In this document: piece by piece, positions 8,134-18,097 of the stretch
Position numbering within the stretch: the stretch's first letter is position 1
Layout of the letters: every line of letters begins with the position of its first letter
From: Gordonia pseudamarae
GTDB lineage: Bacteria > Actinomycetota > Actinomycetes > Mycobacteriales > Mycobacteriaceae
DNA: 64,000 nt
Direction of reading: 5' to 3'
Assembly: GCF_025273675.1 (NCBI RefSeq)
Contig: NZ_CP045809.1
Coordinates: 2,728,001-2,792,000 of the forward strand
Notes under the pieces: model-generated
The model's database searches: none
Told to the model about the DNA's origin: nothing
What the model saw: the letters and a program-made list of their open reading frames with translations, nothing else
Position numbers and translations under genes: made by a program

Positions 8134-11100
8134 CGCGCCACCTTTCCGGTGTGGTAAGAATCAGACCCGGCGATCAGATCGGACAGGGCCACCACGAGTT
8201 CCACCGGTATCGCCCACTCGAACACCCCGCATCCGGCCGGGGTGTCGGGACCGATCATGGCGCGCACGAAATGGTATTGGGCGGGCGCCAGATAGTCGTG
8301 CGGATCGTACCCGGCGATCCGCCATCGCAAAAACCTGTGTAGTGCAACCGAATACAGGAGCGCCTGCAACGGATAGTGGTTTGCGATCATTTCCGCGGCC
8401 ATCGCCTCGGCGGTGAAGTCCTCGGCCACCAGATCGCCGGGCCGCAGCCGGTTGGTCTTGTAGTCGACGATGGTGAACCGGCCGTCGGGGCGCCGCAGCA
8501 CCGAGTCGATGCTGCCGGTGAGGAACCCGCGATAGCGATGGGCGGGCAGTTCCCGCAGGTGTTCGGCGTACCCGGCCAGCAGGTCGCCGGCGGGCAGGTA
8601 CTCATCGAGCAGGTCGGCGACGGCGGCGACGGTGAACCCGGTGGCCGAATCGTCCGCACCGCCGAGCGGGAACTCGAAGTCGAGCTCGGAGAGCCTGTCA
8701 CGCGGCGGAATCGACCACAGGTCACCGAAGCCGAGCGGCGTGGTCAGCACACCGACGATGGCCCGGGTGAGCACATCGACGTCGATGTCGGCCGCACCCA
8801 CCGATTCTGCGCACAACTCCCGCACATGCGCGGGCATGTCGGGGGCGGAGGTGTCGACGTATTCGAGCGCCTCGTGCACCACGGTGCCGAAGGCCGCGCC
8901 GAAGGGCAGGCCGTTCATCAGCGACGCGGTCGGCGAACCGGCCACCCCCGCCGGTTCGGCCACCGGATCGCCGGTCTCGCCGGTGTCGTCGTCGATGTGC
9001 ACGCGCATCTGGTCGTCCTCGGGTTCGCTGCCGCCGGTGAGCGGGGAGACGGCCGCGCCATGGGCGCCGGCGGTGATCGCCGAATACGATGTGCGGCGCC
9101 AGATCTGGTCGATCTCACGGGTGAATCGTGCCGCCGACAGGGTGCCCGTGAGCTGGTCGCGGGCCGGGTCGGTCCAGGTGGTGAGGTCGGCGCGGGCCGG
9201 TTCGACCGAGATCAGGGAGCCGTCGGCCAGTGCCCGCAACCCGGCCACCACCGAGTTGTCGTCGCGGACGTCCACCGAATCGGGTACCGACCACACCCGC
9301 GCGCCGGTCGCCCCGACCGCCGCCTCGCGGCCGAAGATCAATCGGTGCAACGGACTCGACCGTGTCCCGAACGCTGGTGCCCACCACATCACCACCTGGG
9401 AACGGGCCCGTGTCGCGGCCACGTACAGCAACCGCAACTCCTCGGCGACGGTCTCGGTCTGCGCCTGTGTCCACCGCCCGGCCCGGCCCGGGGCGGTCTT
9501 GCCGCCCACATCGAGATGTCTTCCGCCGTCGGCGTCGTGGTACATGATGGTCGCGTCGTCGGGCGTGTGCAGGCTGTCCCACGCGAACGGCAGGTAGACA
9601 ATCGGGAACTGCAGGCCTTTGCTGGCATGCACCGTCATGATCTGCACCGCCTGCGCATCCGATTCCAGACGTCGGGTCTGATCCTCGCCGCGGGCGTGGG
9701 AGGAGAGGTCGGCGACCCGGTCGGTCAGCCATTCGGTGAGCTCACTGATCCCCCACCCCAGATCCATCACCTGCCGGTTGCAGATCGCCGCCACCTGCAA
9801 CAGGTCGGTCAGGATGCGTTCGCCGGACGGTCCCGCCAGCACCCGGGCGGCCACCCCCGTCTGCTCGACGATCCGCGCCGACATCGCCGAGAAACCGGCG
9901 TCGGCGAACACCCGGCCCCACTCGGCGCAATGCCCGGCGAGCGCGGAGAGTTGCCCGTCGTCGGCGGCGGCGAGATCACCGGCCGACCAGCCGACGAGGG
10001 TGGTGGTCGCGGCCAGCCGCACCGCGTTGGTGCGGGCCGGGGATTCGATCGCGGTCAGCACCCACAGCCAGTGTCTGGCGGCCGCGGTCCGGAACACGCT
10101 GGTCCCGGACCCGACGACGGCCGCGATGCCGCGCTCGGCCAGGGCCCGCCGCAGTGGCTCGACCGTCTTGTTGGCGCGCACCAGCACAGCGATGTCGCCG
10201 GGCCGCACCGGGCGGGCGTCATCGCCCACGGTGACGGGCGAACCGAGCAGCGCGGCGATGTCGTCGGCGGCGTCCTCGATGACCCGCGGCCGGATCTGAT
10301 CGACCGACGGGAACCCGCTGGCACCGAACACCGTGAAGTCTTGGCGGACCAGCGCACGGATCCGCAGCGGCACAGCACCCGACAACTGGCTGCCCGGACG
10401 CGCGGCGGCCACCGCCCGCGCGACGATGTCGGGGTGGCCGAGTTGCGCGCCGCCGTAGATGCGGGCGAGCGCGGCCACCAGATCGCCGTCGGAGCGGTGA
10501 TTGGTGTCCAATGCCAACCGCTGGTCGGCCGTCCCGACCGCCGACAGGTAGCTCAGCACCTCGGCGCCCCGGAAACCGTAGATCGACTGTTTCGGGTCAC
10601 CGACGAGGACCAGCGGCAGATGACCGTGGAAGCAACACCGAACGATCTCCCACTGTTGCGGGTCGGTGTCCTGGAACTCGTCGACGAGCACCACACCGAA
10701 CTGCTCCCTGATCCGCGCGCGCGCCTTCTCGCCGATCTCCTTGTCCCGCACGATCCGGTGCAGGATGGCCTGCAGATCGTCGTAGGTGCGGATACGGGCC
10801 TCACGTTTGCGTCGTTCGACGATCGCCCGCACCCTGCGGGTGAACCGGACCCGGCGCAGCACCGCATGGGCTTCCGGCGACGACGGATCGGCGAGTTCGT
10901 CCTCGGCCGGGGACAGCACCGCCGCCGGGTTGCGCAGCGCTTCCCTGGCGATGGCCTCGGCCGTGCCGAATTCGAATTCGGGCGCCTGCGCGTCCTTGAA
11001 ACCGTCCATGTACAGGTCGCGGGCGGCCTCGGCGACCATCTCGTCCACATTTTCGACGATCGCCGACACCAGTTCACGTTCACCGAGAAAGCCCAGTGCC

Positions 11101-11534
11101 TCCAGCATCCGGTTGCAGAAGGTGTGGGTGGTGGCGATGGTGGACGCGTCGAAATCGGACAGGGCGCGTTGCAGGTTGTCCCGGCGCACCGCCACCTCGG
11201 CCCGATCACCGGTCGCGAGGAAACGCTCGAGCGGGTCCGTCGACCGCAGCGCCGAATCCAGGTCGGCCAGGGCCACGCACAGGCTCTGCACGCGTTCGCG
11301 CATCCGTTCGCGTAGCTCGGCGCTGGCCGCGCGGCTGAACGTGACCAGCAGGACCCGGTCGATCGGCATCCCCTGTGCCACGTGCCGGGCCGCGAGACCG
11401 ACGATCGCGTACGTCTTGCCCGTGCCGGCACTCGCCTCCAGCACCGTGGTGCCCTCCGGCAACGGCGCCGTGATATCAAATGAACCGGGTTCTGTTGCGG
11501 GGGTGCGGTTTCGGATTCCCGATGCGGTGCTCAT
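8130..11534 (-). CDS. recB: Exodeoxyribonuclease V beta chain (RecB helicase-nuclease)
   Basis: A 1134-residue UvrD-type SF1A helicase with C-terminal nuclease. Walker A ASAGTGKT is at 34-41, followed by TTHTFCNRML, VDEFQDTDPQQW, GDPKQSIYGFRGA, TVHASKGLQFP and VAATRAR. The nuclease motif is GSID (D1010) with DYK (D1024, K1026). RecB is the 3'-5' motor and sole nuclease of RecBCD, which processes double-strand ends; in mycobacteria RecBCD serves single-strand annealing. The ATG overlaps the recC stop by four bases and its own stop overlaps recD, giving order recC-recB-recD in one transcript. Confidence 0.94.
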   Translation of the reverse strand: MSTASGIRNRTPATEPGSFDITAPLPEGTTVLEASAGTGKTYAIVGLAARHVAQGMPIDRVLLVTFSRAASAELRERMRERVQSLCVALADLDSALRSTDPLERFLATGDRAEVAVRRDNLQRALSDFDASTIATTHTFCNRMLEALGFLGERELVSAIVENVDEMVAEAARDLYMDGFKDAQAPEFEFGTAEAIAREALRNPAAVLSPAEDELADPSSPEAHAVLRRVRFTRRVRAIVERRKREARIRTYDDLQAILHRIVRDKEIGEKARARIREQFGVVLVDEFQDTDPQQWEIVRCCFHGHLPLVLVGDPKQSIYGFRGAEVLSYLSAVGTADQRLALDTNHRSDGDLVAALARIYGGAQLGHPDIVARAVAAARPGSQLSGAVPLRIRALVRQDFTVFGASGFPSVDQIRPRVIEDAADDIAALLGSPVTVGDDARPVRPGDIAVLVRANKTVEPLRRALAERGIAAVVGSGTSVFRTAAARHWLWVLTAIESPARTNAVRLAATTTLVGWSAGDLAAADDGQLSALAGHCAEWGRVFADAGFSAMSARIVEQTGVAARVLAGPSGERILTDLLQVAAICNRQVMDLGWGISELTEWLTDRVADLSSHARGEDQTRRLESDAQAVQIMTVHASKGLQFPIVYLPFAWDSLHTPDDATIMYHDADGGRHLDVGGKTAPGRAGRWTQAQTETVAEELRLLYVAATRARSQVVMWWAPAFGTRSSPLHRLIFGREAAVGATGARVWSVPDSVDVRDDNSVVAGLRALADGSLISVEPARADLTTWTDPARDQLTGTLSAARFTREIDQIWRRTSYSAITAGAHGAAVSPLTGGSEPEDDQMRVHIDDDTGETGDPVAEPAGVAGSPTASLMNGLPFGAAFGTVVHEALEYVDTSAPDMPAHVRELCAESVGAADIDVDVLTRAIVGVLTTPLGFGDLWSIPPRDRLSELDFEFPLGGADDSATGFTVAAVADLLDEYLPAGDLLAGYAEHLRELPAHRYRGFLTGSIDSVLRRPDGRFTIVDYKTNRLRPGDLVAEDFTAEAMAAEMIANHYPLQALLYSVALHRFLRWRIAGYDPHDYLAPAQYHFVRAMIGPDTPAGCGVFEWAIPVELVVALSDLIAGSDSYHTGKVAR

Positions 11535-14500
11535 GCGGTCACCTCGTGCGCCAGCAACGGATTCCAGAGCCTGCGGGCCAGCGCACAGAACACCGATTCG
11601 GCATAGTCACCGAGTTCGAGGTCCGGTTCCAGGCCCAGCGCACGCCAATCGACCGGACCGCTCGCGCCGATCGAATCCACCAGCAGATCGTCGAAGGTGA
11701 CATCGGCCGACACATCACCACCGAAGGCCATCCGCACAAACCTGTTGTTGGCCTCACCGTAGGCGTGGTGGAAGGACCGCCGGGCCGACGTCAACGCCAC
11801 TCGGCCACCCGACCGATGTTCGGATTCGACGAACTCGGCAGCCAGGTCCGCGGTCACCGGAAGAATCTTGCGCATCCCCAGATCACGCACCGCGACAAGT
11901 TCTTCCAGAATCGCCACCGGATTCTCCGGCACGCGAAACCGGCACAGGGAGACCCCGCCCGAGCGTCGTGTGCTGCGGCCGACGGTCACCGCCGACGTCA
12001 CCGGCACCGCGGCACCCGAGCCGGACGGGATGGTCGCGGCGAGCGCGAGCAGACCGATCCACAGGGCCAGCCGCTGCTTGGATCGAAGTTTGGAAAACGT
12101 TGCCGAGACCACACTTTCGCCGTACACGTCGGCGATGGTGCCGTGGATGCGGCGGCCGTCGGCCAGCGGCACCAACACATCGGCGGTGCGGGGGTCCGCC
12201 GCCGCACCGAGTGCCTGCCCGCGCAGCGGGGTCACCGCGGCGTGCACCTCCGTCACGGCATTCGCGATCCTGCGCAACTGCCGCGAACCGAACATCCTGG
12301 GCGGCAGCGTTCCTCGTCGCAGCTCGGCAGCCTGACAGTCCAGCATCGACACTCCGGCGAGCATCCGGCCGAGGAGCCTGTCACCGACGCCCCACTCGTC
12401 GAGCCCGCCCAGGTCGATGTCCAGCTCGTCGGCGTGCGCCTGTTCCTCCTGTGGAATCCAGATCTGCAACCGCTGCCGGAAGAACGCCTCGATCGGTGAG
12501 GTGTGGAAGGCGATCAGCTCCGCCAGATCGATATCGCGAGGACCCTCACCCACGTCGGTGTCGTCGTCGGGTACCGGGAACACGCACCGCGCGGGCACCC
12601 GTGCCGCCGGCTCCCGCGGGCCGGACCACAGTGCCCGCGCACCGTCGAGCAGTGCGGTGTCGTGGCTGAACGGGCCGCCGACCCCGGCCACCGCGCCGTC
12701 GATGAAGTTGCGGACATCGAAGGCGTGCAAGGTGTGTGAACGCAGCACGCTCGGGGTGGCGGAACCGGTCGGGGTCGCTCCGGTGAGGGTGTCGACCGCA
12801 TCGATGAGTTCGGTCACCACCACCGCAGGCGGGACGGGCCTGCCGGTGATCGGGTCGGCGCCGGTGAAATACACGTGCAGTGTTTCGGTCGCCGCACAGA
12901 TCGCATCCAGGAACGCCTGCCGGTCCTCGTCGCGTGGATTGCGTTCACCGACCAGCGGACGCACACCACACACATCGTCACCGTCGACCCGGGTGACGCG
13001 GGGAAAGGTGTCGGCGTCGATGCCGAGCAGAATGATCACCCGGTGCGGCACCGAACGCATCGGCACCATGGAGCACACGGTGAGCTCACCGGTGCGGAAG
13101 TTCGAGCGGCCCGCACGGCTCACCAGCAGGCCGGCCATCAGGTCGCGTACGTCGGCCAGACGCAGGACGGTCCCGGTCACGCTCGCTGATGACGCAACGC
13201 GCTCGGGCCGGTCATCGTCCAGGACCCGGCCGATCGTGCGCAGTGCCGCGGCCGTGGTCCATTCCTCGCCGGGAACCGCGGCGGTCAGCGACCGTAGACC
13301 GTCGGACAGGATCGCCGCCCAGCGGGCCGGCGAGGCCGGCGTATCCATCTGCACCAAGACATGTTCCAGACGATTGACGAATTCGGTGAACCTGCCGAAC
13401 AGGTCGATGGACGTGCTTTCGACCGCGTCGAGCGGCAACGCCACACCCAACCACTGCCCGTCGGCCTCGTCGGCCACCGCGCCGAGCGCGATCCGGTCCA
13501 GGCCCGCGGTGAACGTACCCTGCCCGAACGCGCCCATCCCGAATCGGCGCCGGTCCCGCTCGCCCAGACCCCAGCGAACACCGCTGCAACCCACCCATTC
13601 GCGGATCGAGTCGAGGTCCGAGTCGGAGAACCCGAACCGGATGCGTACCGGTTCGGCCGCCGCCAGGTCGAGCACCTCACCGGCGGTGAGTCGCCCGGCG
13701 GCCAGCCCCACCACGTGCGCGATCACCTCAAGGACCGGATTGAGTTGACGCACACCACGATCAGCCAGCCGCACGCGCAGCGAGAAGGCCGGGTGGTCGA
13801 GTCCGGTCTGGCCGAACGCGCCGCGGATCAACGGACTGAAGGTTTCCACGTCCGGGCACATGATCAGCACATCGCGCGGTTGCAGGGTGGGATCGGCCGA
13901 GAACAGGTGCAGTAACCGGTCCCGTAGCACCTCCACCTGTCGCTGCGGCCCGTGACAGGCATGCACCTCGACGCTGCCGTCTGGGACACTGCCGTCCGGG
14001 ACACTACTGTCCGGGACACTGCCGTCTGGGACATCGTGCCCGAACGCGCCCGGACGCAGCCGATCCTCGCGCAGCCCCGCCTGCAAGGAGGCAAGCACCG
14101 TGCCCGGCACTCCGGGCGACGCGTCATGGTGCAGATCCTCGTCGGCGAGCCCGGTGAGCCGTTCCTGCAACTCCCCCGCATCGCGTGCCAGGCTCGCCAA
14201 CAGCGGATGCGCCGGGATGCGACGCCGCCAGTGCTGCCGGGACACCGGCGGCGCGGGTGTGCGGGCGGCACCCTCGGCGCGCACCGGCGACGGACCGGCC
14301 GCCCACAGCGTCGGACTCGGATGCGGCAGATAGAGGTGGACGTCGTGATGTTCGGCGGCCGCGGCCAGCAGCAGCCGGAACGACTCGGTGATCCGGGTGG
14401 GACCGAACACCGACAGCCGGTCGGGCAGACCGCCGACCGCCGGATCCTCGCGCAGCCGGGCGCACACCGCGTCGAGGTACTCGGCCGGATGCGGCGCCCC

Positions 14501-15184
14501 GACCTCGGCGCGTACCGCCCGGAAGAACCCCGGCTGCCATCCGAGCCCGTCGGCAACCGGCGCCGACGCCCCGTCGAGATCGCGACCGTCGGGTCCGGGG
14601 CCGGCGGCCCACGCCGCGAGCATCGACGGGCGGGCCGCCGCGTACTGCGCGAACAGGTCCGCGATCTGCCGTGCGGTGGCGTACCTGCGGCCCCTGCGGT
14701 AGTCGGCTTCGTCCCTGGCATCCTGTTCGGTCATCCCGCCGGCGATCAGCGCCGGCAGTGAACCCACGTGCCGGGACGTCGCCTCGAACTCGGAAAGGGC
14801 GTGCTCGACACCGGCGTCGAGCACCCGCAGGACCGGCCACACCAGCCGAGGGCCGTGCCAGGGATTGTCGGCGCGGCCCGCTCCGGCACCGGCGAACGGC
14901 GCACCCGAATGCACCGACGCGACAATCCGGTCGGCGAGCTCGGCCGGTGACGGAAAGTCGATGTTCGCCGAGATCCCGTCACGGCCGCCGGGCGTGCCCG
15001 TTCCGAGCCGGCACGCCAAGTGCTGCTGCAGCCAGCGCTCCACACCGCGCGCGGGTACGCACACGATCTCCGGCGCGAACGGGTCGGCCCGCCCGCCGCC
15101 GTCGACCGTCAGCGGCGTCGACAGGACCTCGGCCAGAACGTCGGCCAACACATCGGTACGTTCGGAGCGATGGACGATCAGCAT
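11531..15184 (-). CDS. recC: Exodeoxyribonuclease V gamma chain (RecC)
   Basis: A 1217-residue inactive-helicase scaffold that splits duplex ends and recognises Chi in well-studied RecBCD enzymes. The frame is open to 15205, but the start at 15184 is preferred. It gives MLIVHRSERTDVLADVL, matching the usual RecC opening, and its ATG overlaps the upstream thioesterase stop (TGATG). Recognisable segments include SANIDFPSPAELA, PDVETFSPLIRGAF and the C-terminal nuclease-like fold near RDLG/FVESEHRS. Residues ~385-404 hold a VPDGS pentapeptide tandem repeat. The 3' end overlaps recB by four bases. Confidence 0.92.
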   Translation of the reverse strand: MLIVHRSERTDVLADVLAEVLSTPLTVDGGGRADPFAPEIVCVPARGVERWLQQHLACRLGTGTPGGRDGISANIDFPSPAELADRIVASVHSGAPFAGAGAGRADNPWHGPRLVWPVLRVLDAGVEHALSEFEATSRHVGSLPALIAGGMTEQDARDEADYRRGRRYATARQIADLFAQYAAARPSMLAAWAAGPGPDGRDLDGASAPVADGLGWQPGFFRAVRAEVGAPHPAEYLDAVCARLREDPAVGGLPDRLSVFGPTRITESFRLLLAAAAEHHDVHLYLPHPSPTLWAAGPSPVRAEGAARTPAPPVSRQHWRRRIPAHPLLASLARDAGELQERLTGLADEDLHHDASPGVPGTVLASLQAGLREDRLRPGAFGHDVPDGSVPDSSVPDGSVPDGSVEVHACHGPQRQVEVLRDRLLHLFSADPTLQPRDVLIMCPDVETFSPLIRGAFGQTGLDHPAFSLRVRLADRGVRQLNPVLEVIAHVVGLAAGRLTAGEVLDLAAAEPVRIRFGFSDSDLDSIREWVGCSGVRWGLGERDRRRFGMGAFGQGTFTAGLDRIALGAVADEADGQWLGVALPLDAVESTSIDLFGRFTEFVNRLEHVLVQMDTPASPARWAAILSDGLRSLTAAVPGEEWTTAAALRTIGRVLDDDRPERVASSASVTGTVLRLADVRDLMAGLLVSRAGRSNFRTGELTVCSMVPMRSVPHRVIILLGIDADTFPRVTRVDGDDVCGVRPLVGERNPRDEDRQAFLDAICAATETLHVYFTGADPITGRPVPPAVVVTELIDAVDTLTGATPTGSATPSVLRSHTLHAFDVRNFIDGAVAGVGGPFSHDTALLDGARALWSGPREPAARVPARCVFPVPDDDTDVGEGPRDIDLAELIAFHTSPIEAFFRQRLQIWIPQEEQAHADELDIDLGGLDEWGVGDRLLGRMLAGVSMLDCQAAELRRGTLPPRMFGSRQLRRIANAVTEVHAAVTPLRGQALGAAADPRTADVLVPLADGRRIHGTIADVYGESVVSATFSKLRSKQRLALWIGLLALAATIPSGSGAAVPVTSAVTVGRSTRRSGGVSLCRFRVPENPVAILEELVAVRDLGMRKILPVTADLAAEFVESEHRSGGRVALTSARRSFHHAYGEANNRFVRMAFGGDVSADVTFDDLLVDSIGASGPVDWRALGLEPDLELGDYAESVFCALARRLWNPLLAHEVTA
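13971..14030. repeat. 15-bp tandem repeat in recC (VPDGS x4)
   Basis: Four consecutive 15-bp units, acactgccgtccggg with one or two base changes each, encode VPDGS/VPDSS in RecC. Unit boundaries are 13971-13985, 13986-14000, 14001-14015 and 14016-14030. In-frame length means copy-number change would not break the gene. Confidence 0.9.
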
Positions 15185-15807
15185 CAGGTCGTCGGCCCGC
15201 TCCACGCCTCGAAGACGGCCCGCACCTGGTCAGGCAGCGGCAACGACCGGCCGGTCTCCCTGTCGACGCTGACCAGCACCGTCGTGGCCACGGCACACAA
15301 TTGGCCGTGCGGCGAACGCAGCTCGCAGCCCAGGGTCACCGACTTGCCGCCGATCCGGCCGACCGAGACGACCACCCGGACCGGCGCGAAGCTGTACATG
15401 AGCGGTGCACGGAACTCGATGTCCTGCCTGGCAACCACCGTGGTCGGCCGGGAGGAACCGACGTCCCTGCCGAACCAGGTGGCCAGCGCACGAACCCGGG
15501 ACTCCTCGAAGATCTGCGCGATCACCACGTTGTTGACATGGTTGTTCAGGTCCATGTCGCCCCAGCGCAGCCACACCGGGACATCGACACCGCCACCGGG
15601 GGCCCGCCGGATCACCACCAGCTGCTCGCTGAGAACCTCACCGGGCCGCACGCCGTCCGCTGTCACACCGCTGTCCGTCGCATCACCGGTACCGTCCACC
15701 TGTGAGGGGCTGTCTTCTCGCACACGGCAAACCCTAACCGCTCGGTACGACGCGGCGGCGACGACGTACACCCGATCGGGCCGGACGCACCCCGCACGCG
15801 ATCGCAC
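15184..15807 (-). CDS. 4HBT hot-dog acyl-CoA thioesterase
   Basis: The open frame is 207 residues. The hot-dog signature WLRWGDMDLNNHVNN carries the aspartate expected for 4-hydroxybenzoyl-CoA-type thioesterases, and ARQDIEFRAPL and VGRIGGKSV complete the fold. It probably hydrolyses an acyl-CoA; the substrate is unknown. The first ~35 residues look unlike a conserved domain, so the true start may be an internal GTG or ATG. Its TGA overlaps the recC ATG by one base (TGATG), making it the first gene of the recCBD transcript. A thioesterase has no obvious role in RecBCD work, so co-transcription may be incidental. Confidence 0.82.
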   Translation of the reverse strand: MRSRAGCVRPDRVYVVAAASYRAVRVCRVREDSPSQVDGTGDATDSGVTADGVRPGEVLSEQLVVIRRAPGGGVDVPVWLRWGDMDLNNHVNNVVIAQIFEESRVRALATWFGRDVGSSRPTTVVARQDIEFRAPLMYSFAPVRVVVSVGRIGGKSVTLGCELRSPHGQLCAVATTVLVSVDRETGRSLPLPDQVRAVFEAWSGPTT

Positions 15808-15888
15808 CCGCGACGGGCGGCGCGACGTCGTAGAATCACTCGAAGTCCATCAGCGGAAGGGACCGCCCTGATCATCGAGACTCCCCGT

Positions 15889-16518
15889 ATGCGCCTGCAC
15901 CCGGTCTCGGCCTCGGACATCGACGACCTGGTGCTGCTCGACAGCGACCCCGAGGTGATGCGCCACGTCAGCGGCGGGCTGCCCACCGCACGCGCCGAGA
16001 TCACCGACTGGGTGCTGCCGCGTGCGCAATCGCATCTGCGTTCGGCCCGCGGCGGGCTGTGGGTGGCCCGGCACCGCCAGAGCGGCCGTTTCCTGGGCTG
16101 GGTGTCGCTGCGCCACCCCAGGCACAGTTCGCGCTCCGAACTCGAACTGAGCTATCGGCTGGCGCGGCGATGGTGGGGCCGGGGACTGGCCACCGAGGCG
16201 GCCGACGCGCTGATCGCGGTGGCGTTCGGCACGATGGGGGCCGAACGGATCTTCGCCACCACGACGGCCGCCAACATCGGATCGCGACGGGTGATGGAGA
16301 AACTCGGGATGTTCGTGACCTGGGTGGCCGTTCCCGCCGACGACGCCGACCCCGACCTGGCCGAGGTGGAGTACGAACTGGCCCGCGTCCACTGGGAACT
16401 CGGGCAGGCCCCGACCATTCCGATCCGCCGGATCGTGACCGACCGGCGTGCCCCGGGTGGACGGCACCGCCTGGCGACGACCTCTGAGTTCACCTTCATC
16501 GCGACCGGAGCCGGATGA
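15889..16518 (+). CDS. GNAT-family N-acetyltransferase
   Basis: A protein of about 210 residues of the RimJ/RimL-like GNAT group: FLGWVSLRH, LELSYRLARRWWGRGLATEAADAL (acetyl-CoA binding loop) and AANIGSRRVMEKLGM. These enzymes move acetyl from acetyl-CoA to an amine; the acceptor is unknown. The ATG at 15889 gives MRLHPVSASD. However, GGAAGGGA at 15855-15862 lies close before an in-frame CTG at 15868, which would give the common family opening IIETPRMRL, so initiation may use CTG. It is divergent from the thioesterase gene. Confidence 0.85.
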   Translation: MRLHPVSASDIDDLVLLDSDPEVMRHVSGGLPTARAEITDWVLPRAQSHLRSARGGLWVARHRQSGRFLGWVSLRHPRHSSRSELELSYRLARRWWGRGLATEAADALIAVAFGTMGAERIFATTTAANIGSRRVMEKLGMFVTWVAVPADDADPDLAEVEYELARVHWELGQAPTIPIRRIVTDRRAPGGRHRLATTSEFTFIATGAG

Positions 16519-16613
16519 GCGACTACCGTGACGATTATGCGGGTTGGTACATTCGCGCCCGTTCTCGGTGACACCACGACCGCCACGCACCATCTGACAG
16601 GAGACGTCCACAC

Positions 16614-18002
16614 ATGAGCCGCCCGCACGTCGTCATCATCGGTTCAGGATTCGGCGGACTGTTCGCTGCCCAGCGCCTGCGCAAGACCGACGTCGACATC
16701 ACGCTGATCGCCCGCACCACCCACCACCTGTTCCAGCCGATGCTGTACCAGGTGGCCACGGGCATCGTCTCCGAAGGCGAAATCGCCCCCGCCACCAGGG
16801 TCATCCTGCGCAAACAACGCAACGTCCGGGTTGTGCTGGGCGATGTCACCACCATCGACCTGACCACCCGCACGGTGACCTCGCGGCTGCTCGAACGCAT
16901 CACCGAGACGCCGTACGACAAGCTCATCATCGCCGCCGGCGCCGACCAGTCCTATTTCGGCAACGACTATTTCGCCAAGTACGCGCCCGGCATGAAGACC
17001 ATCGATCACGCCCTCGAACTACGCGGGCGCATCCTCGGCGCGTTCGAGCAGGCAGAACTGTCCGATGATCCCGAAGAACGCGAACGTCTGCTCACCTTCG
17101 TGGTCGTCGGGGCTGGTCCCACCGGTGTGGAGCTGGCCGGGCAGATCGCCGAGATGAGCGACAAGACCCTCAAGGGCACCTTCCGCAACATCGACCCGAC
17201 GCTGGCGCGGGTGATCCTGCTCGACGCCGCGCCGGCGGTGCTCCCCCCGTTCGGCGAAAAGCTGGGCAAGAAGGCCGCCGCACGGCTGGAGAAGATGGGT
17301 GTGGAGATTCAGCTCGGCGCAATGGTGGTCGACCTCGACTACGACGGTCTGGTGGTCAAGGAGAAGGACGGTTCGACCCGGCGGATCGAATCGCAGTGCA
17401 AGGTGTGGTCGGCCGGTGTACAGGCCAGCCCGCTGGGCAAGCAACTGTCCGAACAGTCCGGGGTCGAACTCGACCGGGCGGGCCGCGTCAAGGTGCAGCC
17501 GGACCTGTCGATCCCCGGCCACCCCGACGTATTCGTCGTCGGCGACATGATGTTCGTCGAGGGGGTTCCCGGCGTCGCCCAGGGCGCGATCCAGGGGGGC
17601 CGGTACGCCGCCGACGCCATCAAGGCCGAACTGACCGACGGCCAGACGCCCGAGCAACGCAAGCCGTTCAGCTACTACGACAAGGGGTCGATGGCCACCA
17701 TCTCGCGGTTCAGCGCGGTGATGCAGGTGCCCATCCCCGGCACCAAGAAGAAGTTCGAGACCGAAGGCTACATCGCATGGCTCGGCTGGCTGGCGCTGCA
17801 CCTGGTGTACCTGGTGGGCTTCCGCAACCGGCTCAACACCCTCATCAACTGGTTCTTCGCCTTCACCACCCGCGGCCGGTCGCAGCTCGCGGTCACCGAG
17901 CAGCAGGTGTACGCGCGCACCGCGCTCGACCACCTCAGCGAGATCGACGCGGCCGTCGACCCCGCACCGGACAAGGTGACGCCCGAGTCCGAGGCAGGCT
18001 GA
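16614..18002 (+). CDS. ndh: Type II NADH dehydrogenase (NDH-2)
   Basis: A 462-residue single-subunit flavoprotein that passes electrons from NADH to menaquinone without pumping protons. The FAD-binding GSGFGG is at 10-15 and the NADH-binding GAGPTG at 166-171. Other family motifs are HHLFQPMLYQVATG, DVFVVGDMM and GVAQGAIQGG. The C-terminal part (IAWLGWLALHLVYLVGFRN, then LINWFFAF) forms the amphipathic membrane anchor. A GGAGAC Shine-Dalgarno precedes the ATG. It corresponds by position and type to M. tuberculosis Rv1854c ndh, which there lies next to ureD. Confidence 0.95.
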   Translation: MSRPHVVIIGSGFGGLFAAQRLRKTDVDITLIARTTHHLFQPMLYQVATGIVSEGEIAPATRVILRKQRNVRVVLGDVTTIDLTTRTVTSRLLERITETPYDKLIIAAGADQSYFGNDYFAKYAPGMKTIDHALELRGRILGAFEQAELSDDPEERERLLTFVVVGAGPTGVELAGQIAEMSDKTLKGTFRNIDPTLARVILLDAAPAVLPPFGEKLGKKAAARLEKMGVEIQLGAMVVDLDYDGLVVKEKDGSTRRIESQCKVWSAGVQASPLGKQLSEQSGVELDRAGRVKVQPDLSIPGHPDVFVVGDMMFVEGVPGVAQGAIQGGRYAADAIKAELTDGQTPEQRKPFSYYDKGSMATISRFSAVMQVPIPGTKKKFETEGYIAWLGWLALHLVYLVGFRNRLNTLINWFFAFTTRGRSQLAVTEQQVYARTALDHLSEIDAAVDPAPDKVTPESEAG

Positions 18003-18097
18003 CCGCCGGTCGCGAACACCCACCCCGTCGGTGAGGATTCATCTCGCCCGGCGAGGGAGGACACCGCCCGTTCACACATGACCGCGACGCTCGATGC

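Noticed and set aside
8376..11315. Long + strand frame of 979 codons opposite recB
   Set aside because: Composition is typical of an antisense shadow in GC-rich DNA, and RecB on the other strand has all its motifs.
13971..14030. 15-bp repeats as a CRISPR array
   Set aside because: Units are contiguous without spacers and lie in frame in recC.
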